From: Siphonodentalium dalli
Lineage: Eukaryota; Mollusca; Scaphopoda; Gadilida; Siphonodentaliidae
Reading direction: 5' to 3'
Assembly: GCA_032622095.1 (NCBI GenBank)
Contig: CP136064.1
Coordinates: 219,930,205 to 219,994,204 of the forward strand
DNA: 64,000 bases
Under the pieces are notes generated by a model. The model did no database searches, was not told where the DNA came from, and was given only the letters and a program-made list of their open reading frames with translations. Within the stretch, counting starts at the first letter, position 1. Each line of letters opens with the position of its first letter. The position numbers and the translations under genes are program-made. Positions 48,301 through 60,300 of this stretch are shown one piece after another.

Positions 48301-51300
48301 TAGAGCATTACTGTATATTGATAAATTTATCATTTACTTTCCGTATGGAGAATCTTTCTTGATGGGAAATCCACTTGCATTAGCTTGCGTATCGACATGA
48401 CCACATTGTACCATGACGTGACTCTGAGCATCCTCAACTATCTTCCAGTACTCAGTCTAAAATACAAAACGCAATCAGTAGCATTTAACCCTTTCATGAC
48501 GGGAGCTGTGCTGGTGAAGCATTAAAGATCCTGTGCCAGTGCATTCTCTTATATATGCAAGTCTCCCATAGGGAGCCTTGCATAAATAAGAGATTGCACT
48601 GGCTTACAAGGTCAAGGTAATAATGTTAGGCCAATGCATTTTCTTATATATGAGGCTCCCTATGGGAGACTCGCATAATAAGAGAATGCATTCGCACAGG
48701 GTTTTTGCAAAATTTCAGGAAGCTCCAGTCATGGAAGGGTTACAGCTTTTATTTGAGTGGGCATAACATGATTTTTTGCAACATATTTCATAGATAGAAT
48801 GAAATATTTCTACATTTGTTCTTGATAAACAAGTCTCATATTCTAGAAATTCTTTTAGTATCATATATATGCAATCAAAGTTATTTTTGCTGCATTTATT
48901 GCAATCAGACCTGTTACCTCTCCCGGTTTATGCAGGAGACTCCCAGATTTGAGCATGAATCTGCACAATCTCCCGCACTCCCGGACAGACATGACAATCT
49001 CCCGGATTCAGCTGGTTTTGAAAATCATCAAAATTAATCTCTTTTATTTGAACTATTTGTTCAGTACCGGTACTATAGGTAGACATGCTATCAAACAAAT
49101 CCCATTGGGGGGGGGGGGGGGGGGGGGGGGGTATATGACTGTGACATCATTATGGCAATTAATGCCAACTAATTAAGCTGGTGTTACAAAATCAACACTG
49201 CTCACACAGCTGTCGCTGCAGGGACCCCGACAATAAAACAACAAACATCTTCTAACGTCTATTGAAACGGAACACCAGTCTGAACAAAGGGGATCTGTTC
49301 TCAATTAACGGCCCTCTGGAGATAAGGCAATATGAATCTATCATGTTTATTGGTATGATAAAATTCAAAACAAACATGTGTTCTAGATTTTAAACTTAAC
49401 GAGTCCGTTCCTGAATTGTACTTTTTAACATGACAGTTGAAATCTCGTGAGATCTAATTGAAACCGAAAGTAGTTTACCTTTGTTGATACGTGGCCTACA
49501 GTGTTTTTGATACGTGGCCTACAGTGTTTTCTCTACAAATGAGACAATAAAATGTATAACTACACAACTGTTTTCCTGAAGAAAAGTTTGTTAATTTGTT
49601 ATCAAACTTGCATGTTTCTGTGTGATAGATAACAAATTTTGTTTTATTTTTTTCTTTGTTGAAATTACAAAAATGCAAAAGGAATTCAATTATTTTAAAT
49701 CTCCCGGATGGTGACCCCAATCTCATGGAAAATCGTGACCAATCTCCCGGAAAATATTTTTTGAGGGCAACAGGTCTGATTGCCATATAAAATTTTAAGT
49801 GGATGAACAACATACAGCATAATTTCACAAGGCTTACAGTTACATCCCCAAGACATTAATAACAACATACCGAAAAGATATACTCAGATATTTTTGTTAT
49901 GAAAAATTACAGTCTCTGTTGAACGAATATCGAGTTCAAACAATTTGCCTCCGAAGAAAAGATGTGATAATAGAAGAACAAGGCCAGTTACAGTAATGCC
50001 CTAAATAATCGACTCCTTAACCACTGCAGAATTATGGGTAATTTTTCAGGATTTAGTCGGAAATATGGCTTATTGCCATTCATTGGAAAGCTCTCAGTGA
50101 GTATTAAATTTGGTTACAGTATCGTATCCACATACCTCAGTCTGCTCTGTAGTTGATTTCTCTTCGACACCCCACAGATGAGCAGTATTCCTTGCCATTC
50201 TTTGGAACATGGCGAGAGTTAACGAATTACCCTGAAAACCAAAATGTAACAACAGATTGAATATAGACTAAGAGAAATTAGACCTTACTCCTGTTACTTT
50301 TCATGCAGCCGAGATTATACATGAGCTCTAGTGAAAACATGCCTTTAATACTAATAACTAATTTAACAGGTTATTGATGTAGCCTGGTGGTGACTTACTC
50401 AATGACCAACTTGTATTGCAATAGATTGGACATGCAATATCATTGATAACATGGATGTTTTTGTAAAAAATCCTATGTGGTAAAAATTTGTCTGACAAGG
50501 ATGACAAGCGAGGTATCTATTCGATGATGATGGTGATGATGATTACACACACAAAGGACCCCAAATTACATTATAAATATCTTATGTAACTCTATGTTTT
50601 GTGCATGTTAGTACTATTGAGTTATCATTAAATCATCTAACCAAACAGTAAAACTCAATTTAATAAAAGAACTTTTGAGAGATTTACGAACGAACTTATA
50701 AAATATATGGAATTTGCCTGTAAGGAAATATCTTCTTTTGATTGCAGCCAATTAAAGGTATTGATGGTTGTGGTGTGATTGCTTGTCTTCACCACCCCGA
50801 CTATTGCTTGCAAATTTTTGTACTAGTTGGACAGCTTTCTATAGAATTGTAGGTTTGGCATCGCAAATTCATGTGACTTTTCACACCAAGTGCATCCCCA
50901 TAGCGATATCATAGCAATAATGCTAAATATAACACATATGTGTGGCTAAACCTGGGTTATATTTAACCCTTTCAAGACGGGAACTGCGCTGGTGCAGAAT
51001 CAAAGATCCTGTGACAGTGCATTCTATTATATAAGCGAGTCTCCCATAGGGAGCCTCGCATATATAAGAGAATGCACTGGCTTACAAGGTCAAGGTAAAT
51101 ATTGTTAGGCCAATGCACTCTCTTATATATGCGAGGCTCCCTATGGGAGACTCGCATATATAAGAGAATACATTGGCACAGGGTTTACGTAACATTTCAG
51201 GAAGCTCCATCATGGAAGGGTTAACCTCTGACCTTAATGATGCATTCAGCCATCTCTCCTTCAGCTTCTTGTCTTCTCCGATCCTCGTAGACCTGGTATT

Positions 51301-54300
51301 CCAATGTACACTTCTCTTCATTTGAGAGTGTGTCATAACTCAGCAGATATTTACAGTATATATCATATAATTTAGTACATCTATCTTGAGCCTGAAAAAA
51401 TAATCTCCTTAATATAAACAGAACATTCACTTCTCATGATTGAGGATCTACAAAGAATAAGATAAATATAGTCGAGGAAGGTCCTCCAGGGAGGCTCTCA
51501 ATCATTGCCAAATCCTTGTAATGGTCTAGCGCTTTCGATAACTGTGTATCTTCATCAGGACCAGGATGGTGCGGGTAGAAGTGGATTTTGCCTGTCCTTT
51601 TATACTCTTAGATTGGTTGAGTGTGGATTTTGATTGGTCAATGGGTAGAAGTTAGGGGGTTGTGGACCCAGAAGAGGTCATGGGGTTGTGTGGGGGTATA
51701 TTGCAGGTATGTTTTCCTGTTCGAGTTTGTGGGTAGTTAATGCGGGTATATGGTCGATTCCCAGTTACTGCAGTTCAGTGCGGGTAGTTTTGAGGGCATG
51801 TTGGATGCAGTGCGCCTTCAGTTGACCCTTGAAGAACCCCTTTCAGTACTAAATGGATTTTCCCATTCAGTTATAAAATTATATATTGGAAATGGTCTAT
51901 TATTCATCTTGAACTAGAGGTGGGCTGTCCCAATGGGACTTCTGCCAAATGGGTGCACATCTCCATCTTCAGCATCTGGGAACTTAAATCTGTGTCTAGG
52001 TCTCCCATAGCAGATTAGGTCAATCAGAATGAGGTCCCCAGAGGATGAATTTGGTAAAGGTAGTCCACTGTGTGGGGTAGCACCACTAAATTCACCCTCA
52101 TGTGACCTCATTCTGTAAACGTCTGCCACCATATTGTCAGGCCATTCCGAATGAGAAGCTGGTTATGTGTCTGTCATAAAAATTTTATTCTTAATTCCTC
52201 ATAAACTTAATATTCAGTTATTTTTAATAATTTCAACTCAATTTAAAAAGTGCTTAAGGGTACATAGCTTTTAAAAATGTGCTGAAGGGTACACAGGTTT
52301 TAAAAATGTGCTGAAGGGCACCCCCAAGTTCTGAAATCTGGTACTAAATGACTTAGTTTTCTTGTCTGCAATTATTTCTGTTAGAGAATAATTGTATATA
52401 TTCCAAGGAAAATTAAAATGAACTGTAAACTAACTGCTGATGAGCTCTAGACTTTCAGGAATGCAGTTAAAGTAACTGTGTTAGTGCCGATCACAAACCC
52501 TGTGTACCCATCAGCACTTTTTTTGGTGAGAGTGATCCTTCAGCAATAATATTGTTAGGCCATTCCGAATGAGAAGCTGGTTATGTGTCTGTCATAAAAA
52601 TTTTATTCTTAATTCCTCATAAACTTAATATTCAATTATTTTTAATAATTTCAACTCAAACTATAATTTATGGTTCAAAGAAATTTTTTCGACAGATCAT
52701 ATCTGAGAAGAAAATTATAAGCAATCATGATGCATATTTTGTTCAATAATAACTGTGTGAACATGAAAGACTTGGTGCGATACCAACAGTGGAAAGCTTG
52801 GAACATACGAAGGGTGTGGCTAAGTTGTTGAATGACTATTAAAAAGTATTTGTATTTTTGGCACATGCAGGTGAATAGAAAAGTAATAGAAAATAAAATT
52901 ATTGGAAAAATACTTATGACTAACTACAAAGACCCATACCAGTTTTGAGATCTTCATGGTGTCCGCAACTCGAGTCCAGTACTTCTTGTCAACCATGTTT
53001 TGTAGGCCGCCTAATTCCTGTACAGTTCGTGATAAGAGAAGCAGATCAACCTCGACACCTCCTATCTACAATTATGAGATACATACTCTAAACCAATATG
53101 AAGCATGTCAATTATAACACAGGTTCCATTCTTTGTATACTGATTTTTCTAAATAAATATGATTAGATATTTTCCTTTTCACTGCTGAATGATATCGTGT
53201 GCTGTGCCATTGACGTTCTGGCCATTTTGCTGAGAAAAATATAATATGGGAATGTCGCGAATACCATACAACTGACTTCATGCAATGACTTTTATTATAC
53301 ACAATCATAGAACATCATATATTGTTTGAAACATTGATATACACTGCTTCAGTTGCACTAATTTATAAGTTTCCCTTATGAATGATGGCCGCCTGCTAAT
53401 GCGCTGAATTAGTTCCGTACTCAGCAGATGTATAGCACACAGTGTGACATTTAAAGTTGATACTCAGTACAGACATATAGCAGTTAAGAGTTAACACTTG
53501 TTTTTCAGTGAGTACAAGTCAATGTGTTCCACTTATCTGGATGGCTATACAAATTCATGCCACGAATGACTTTCAGTTCTTCTGATGAAGGAAAGACCAC
53601 AAAAAGGGATAATTCACTGGAATGAAAGTGTCAATGACACTGTAGCTCAACTTGGAAAGGGAATAATTTAATGTATTACAGTCAATGGAGCCATTAGGAA
53701 TGTGGAAAGTTGAATATCTAATACATGTTTATAGACATGAAGAGAAAAGTAAAATCCAAGATGGCTGCTGGCGGCCATGTTTTTTGGCCGAATGATCCCA
53801 AAATGACTTGTTCCCATCAACATGTCATTATTAACATTCATGACAAATTTTATGATGATCAGACTAAAGGTATGACATGTAGCTCGTGCTAAAGAATTTA
53901 GTCATACAAAGAGTAAAATCCAAGATGGCTGCTGGCGGCCATGTTTTCGGCCGATTGACCCCAAAATGAGTCGTTCCCATCTACATGTCATCGTTAACAT
54001 CCATGACAAATTTTATGATGATCAGACTAAAGGTACGAGCTGTAGCCCATGCTAAAGAATTTAGTCATACAAAGAGTAAAATCCAAGATGGCTGCTGGCG
54101 GCCATGTTTTTTGGCCGAATGACCCCAAAATGACTTGTTCCCATCTACATGTCAATATTATCATCCATGACAAATTTCATGGTGATCAGATGAACAGTAC
54201 GACCTGTGGCCCGTGCTAATGGATTAAATTTTGAAATCCAAGATGGCTGCTGGCGGCCATGTTTTTTGTCCGAATGACCCCAAAATGACTCGTTCCCATC

Positions 54301-57300
54301 TACATTCCAATTTCAACAGCCATGACAAATTTTATGATGATCAGACTAAAGGTACGACCTGTAGCCCGTGCTAAAGGATTTAGTCATACAAAGAGTAAAA
54401 TACAAGATGGCTGCTGGCGGCCATGTTTTTTGGCCGAATGACCCCAAAATGACTCGTTCCCATCTACATGTCATTATTAACATTCTTGACAAAATTTATG
54501 ATGATCAGACTAAAAGTACGACCTGTAGCCCGTGCTAAAGAATTTAGTCATACAAAGAGTAAAATCCAAGATGGCTGCTGGCGGCCACGTTTTTGGGCCG
54601 AATGACCCCAAAATTACTCGTTCCCATCTACATGTCAATATTAACATCCATGACAAATTTCATGACGATCAGACAAACAGTACGGCCTGTAGCCCGTGCT
54701 AATGGATTGAATTTTGAAATCCAATATGGCCACTGGCGGCCATGTTTTTTTTCCGAATGACCCCAAAATTAATTATTCTGGTCTAAATGTTGATGTCAAC
54801 AGCTATGACAAATTTCATAATGATCCGACGAAAGGTACGACCTGTAGCCTGCATTGTTGACGCCTTACGTACACACGCACACACGGACGACGGACGACAA
54901 AGCCATGGCAATAGCTCAAACTTTACAAAGTAAAGTTGAGCTAAAAATCATATACATTAATGCCCTAAATAATCGACTCCTTAACCACAGCAGAATAATG
55001 GGTAATTTTTCAGGATTTAGTCAGAAATATGGCTTGTTGCCATTCATCAGAAAGCTCTCAGTGAGAGCTTTCCGATGAATGGCAACAAGCCATATTTCTG
55101 CTGTGGTTAAGGAGTCGATTATTTAGGGAATTACTGTACATGAACACGAGTAAAAACATGCCTTACTAATAACTAATTTAATAGGTTTTTAATGTAGCCC
55201 GGTGGTGACTTACTCAATGACCAACTTGTATTGCAATAGATTGGACTGAGAGATTTCCGATGAATGGCAACAAGCCATATTTCTGACAAAATCCTGAAAA
55301 ATTACCCATAATTCTGCTGTGGTTAAGGAGTCGATTATTTAGGGCATTACTGCAGATGAGTGAGGTTACCTTCATTTTCACAGATAACAAATTAGCACTT
55401 ATTGGGAATCAAGCTAGCCATTGACAAGGAGTCTTTATCAGTTAACCCTTCCATGACTGGAGCTACCTGAAATTTTGCGAAAACCCTGTGCCAATGCATT
55501 CTCTTATATATGCAAGTCTCCCTACTAATATTAACCTTGATCTTGTAAGCCAGTGCTTTCTCTTTTATATGCCTTGGCTCCCTATATATAAAAGAATGCA
55601 TATGTACAGGATCTTTAATGCTGCACCAGCGCTGCTCCCATCATGAAAGTGTTAAACGAGACATATACTATTTATAAGGCAAATATTCATGTGAACATCT
55701 GTTTTCTACAATGATTTTCAACATACCGATGGACACGCTTTCATCTCGATGTCCGCTTTCTCCAGATGTTTCCTAATGCTCTCTGTTTTAACTGAGTTGA
55801 TCCCCCACCTGAAAATAATTGAGATAAAATTTTAAATAAATATAGTTCATGAAGCACTCACTTCATTCAAAACATTATTTTTTACGTCAGCAGAAATTCC
55901 ACTGACCAGAGCAAAACTTTTGATCCAAAAACATTAACCTCTTTGCTGCTAAATGACATTTTGACGTCGTGTGCTGGGCTGTTGACTTCATTGCCATTTT
56001 CCAGAGGAAAAATATAACGGGAATATCACAAGATCCATAAAACTGACTCAGTTGAAATGCTATTATTGTTCGCAACTGTGGAACACCATACACTGTTTGA
56101 AACTTCGAGATACAGTTATTCCGAGTTCTAGTTATGAATAATGGGCTACTGCTAGTGTGCTGAAGTAGGTCCGTAGTACCATGGCACATTCAGGACATGC
56201 ACTTTTAAGTCCAAAATAGTTATGGACGTCATAGCAGCAAAGAGGTTAATATAGCAATGCAAAAGAACTTTTTGAATGTAATCATTTGAGACATAATAGG
56301 GTACCTGTGTGCTATTCTATTAAATTGTGACTGCTGTTGAGAGAGAACTTTCTTTGGAAATTTATAAATCCCCTAGAAATATTAGCACAGATGTTGATAT
56401 AGACAAAAATGATTACACAAAACACTAAATAAGCTAATTTCGAATATATACTGGCTTACAAGGTCAAGGTAAATATTTTTAGGCCAATGTATTCTCTTAT
56501 ATATGCGCGACTCTCTATGACAGACTAGCATATATAAGAGAATGTATTGGCACAGGGTTTTCGTAAATTTTCAGGAAGCTCCAGTCATGGAAGGGTTAAT
56601 CATCAAATAACCATAATAGATGGGACTGCACGGTCTGGTAACATACCTGTTATACATCCGATGGACATATTGTGTCTGAGGGAGAAATCTGATTTCTTCA
56701 TTTACCCGACTCTCCAACTGAAAGACAAGAATGCAAGAGTCAGTAATTGTAACTAAACATGTGATCAACCCCCATGACTACTCAAACGGTCTGTTTCCCT
56801 GGTAATCACAGTTTAAAGACATATTATGGACATGTTCGGGTGAGAGAATTTGATAAGTTAGTATTCCGGCGCTATGCCAACTGGAGGAATGTAGCATTCA
56901 ACTAACATTGCAACAAATCTCAAAGAAATCGACCATACCACTCAATAGAAAACATCATTTGAACTATGCTTAATTATAAATATTTACTTCTCGATTCAGG
57001 ACGCAACTATTGGCAATAAACTAACGAAAAAATTTCACCATCGCAAGACACTGCATTTAATTTATATAAAGAATGTTGGTGTGTGTATTGTCAATTTGTG
57101 CATAATAATTGTAAAAATAACTACTTTGAGCAAGATCTTGTTCTCCATTTCTATTTGATCACCCTACCGGAGTGTTTCACAACACTTTAACCCTTTCTAT
57201 ACTAAATACTCATTGATGAGTAGTTCCCTTCAGAAATGTTCAGATAATAAGTTCAACAAATTACTATTGGTTGTTAGGTGAACCAATTATCTGAACATTT

Positions 57301-60300
57301 CTTTCCAATGAATACGAACTGCTGAACTTGTACTAGCTGTCATATTATCTTTTCTGAAAACCCCTCCAGATGAAAAATAGACCATTCCAATGTATATGTT
57401 TATAACTGAGAGGGAGAATCCATTTAGTATAGAAAGGATTAATGGGTTAACTATTTCTATGTTCTAATGGGTTCTATTGGACAGGGAACACTTGGCTCAA
57501 ATATTATCTACTTCAATGTTTCACTATTGTATAGTTTATAGTTATTTAATTGGCATTTAATGTCACTGTCAACAGCTAAGGTCATATCATGACATGACGT
57601 GAGACTTAAATTCAAGCTATAGCATTCTTCTTTTATTACCCCTCCCACTAAGAAGATTTCTACTTAAGGCAGTAGCTTCCATTTCAAATATGTTACAGAC
57701 CTTCCAATTGGATGGAGGTTCAATCTTGCACATCCCGAATGGTTCAGCATCAGCTTGTATCTTTGCAATATACTCAAGTGGGTCGGCAAATTCCTCTTCA
57801 CTTGGGTAATATACTGGCACATCAGTTAGCTTTGCTGGTGGGTTCTGTACTGGGAACTGCTTCACCTTCAGAGATCTGTCCACATTTGGCTTTGGTGACC
57901 CTGAAAAATTCAAAAATAGTATATCATGATAAAAGGGTCATGACTATTGCAGGTTGATGTAGTTCCATCTATTTAACCTTTTCATGATGGGAGCACAGCA
58001 TAAAAGATCCTGTGCCAGTGCATTCTCTTATATATGCTAGCCTCCCAAGAGAATAAATGCACTGGCTTACAAGGACAAGGTAAATAATATTAGGCCAATG
58101 AATTCTCTTACATATGCGAGGCTCCCTAAGGAAGATTCGCATATATAAGAAAATGCATTGGCAAAGGGCTTTCATGAAAAATTCAGAAAGCTCCAGTCAT
58201 GGAAGGGTTAAAGCTACGCAGACAGGGTCGCCAGGAATGTGTTTTCCAGCATCAAAACATGAAGTTGATTGTGGCTGAAATTACACCAAAATGTTGTGCT
58301 TGGTTTTTTATTCTTGTGTAAATGTGGTGACCATGTCGGGCCATAATGAATCTTTTCAATCAGAATGTATTTTGAAGTGACCACAATGTTCTTTCAAACA
58401 GCTTTAGATCCATTTCTGGGATCTCCGTCACTATGTAATCATAAATGACGAAAAGTTTTGTTCAACGTGCCACATTCAATTAGGTCTCATTACTATTCTT
58501 GTGTTTGACGCTGATATCGGGATATCCGGAATGTGCACCACATGAGTGCATCCAAGTTTGTTCTAATTCAGCGTTATATGCAGAAATATTGGATGACGTG
58601 CCACTCACAACTCTCATGAAGCCATTTGCATGTGACTTGACTTTTTTACTGATCTATCAATGCCAAAAATAGCAGAAAACTCTAAATAAAAGGATCAATA
58701 TGAGGAATCGCTGCCATATATTAATTTCTCACTACAATCGGCATGTTCCATCATAACTCAACCAATGTGTGGCTATTGAGCTCTTTTCTTGACCAGATTG
58801 TTGTACAAGAATGGTGTTATCCTCATGGGAACGGGACTACCCTCCCCCGAGACAACCCGCCCCTATGCTATTTTGGGGGCGGGTTGTCCCGATTAATGAG
58901 GGCGGGTTGTCCCGAAATTGTTAATAGTGATTATGTTCTTTTATGTTCTGTGATGATATATTATTAAAGATTTTTATCAACAAAACATGTGTTTATTCAT
59001 TAATTATGTCAATGCGTGGTCTGAGATAAAGAATGACACGATGTTTTGACAACTGAATGGCACTTAAGGTAAGTGAAGACTAATTAAAAGGGGTGCTTTC
59101 AAAACAAACGTTTGATGCAAATGGTTCATTATCACAGTGTGTTATCACAACACATGTCCGATCCACCGAGGTTAACAACAGCCAGCTTCTGAAGAAGTGC
59201 TCAAACGTCTACGGAACGAAGAAGAGACCGGCACAGTGCAGACAGACAACAGCAGCAGCAGCGACAGCCTCAAATTAATCATTGTTCGTTGAACTTATTA
59301 AATTGTGTTTTTAATCTTCGTTCATATTCATTCGTTCCGTTTTTAAATTTCGTTCATTAAACTTTGTAATAAATAAACATATTATCGTTTTTGTGTTCAT
59401 AAGTTATATTATATTACATGTGTATTTATTGTGGTCTATGTTGTTAAATCAAATAAAAATCTATAAAAAAACAACCCAGTTTCGTTAAACAAAATCTTAT
59501 AATCCCCTCAACACCTCCTAATTAGCCACTGATTACCGCTAATTGATTTTTGGGGGCGGGTTGTTTCGGGGGCGGGAAGTCACGGACCCATCCTCATTGA
59601 CCTACATATATGTTATAAAGCGATTTACCACAACACAGCCCAATTAACTGAGCATGCAATAGACCTCCAAATATCAACTCACCTTTTACAGAACTCCGCC
59701 TCTTGTCCTTAACACTGTGAATCTTTTTTGGATGTTTCTCATCACTGAGAGATTTCTGCTGCTTCAACCGTTTATTCTCTACCAGCTTTTCTAGCTTCAA
59801 ACTCTCAGTTTTCCTTTTCCTCTTGATAAGATTAACTGACATCTGCTTTAACGATGACAGCTTCGCAGTAAATCCTCTGTGTAACCGCTTGTTTTGTTCA
59901 TGAACAGAATCATCCTCGGCATCATTGATATCTTCAACAAATTCAGAATCATCGTTCTCCTCCTTCACTTTCTGCTGAATTCGCGTGCTGTGACGCAGCT
60001 TCAACTTTTTCGGATGGGAATGTCTTCGCAAGTCTAGAATCCTGTTTGCGTTTTTTCGTGCATCATTTCCACTATGTAGTCTTTTAATTTTTTTGAGACG
60101 AGAATTTACTTTTTCAACAATTTCCTTTTTAACTGTCCTCAACTTTGATGTTTTGAAGCCTGTAGAAGATTTAGATGAAGTAGCTTCGGAAGGCCGTCTT
60201 CTACTTCTAGCTGGTACATAACTGATATCATCGTCCTCTGAAAAGCTATCATTTATCTGCCGCAGACCTCTTCGTGTGCTGCTCCTGAGGCTTGATTTAC

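Noticed and set aside
51470-51850. Promoter or CpG-type regulatory element in the G-rich block
   Set aside because: On the - strand the block shows hammerhead and retroelement-like features; no promoter motif was identified.
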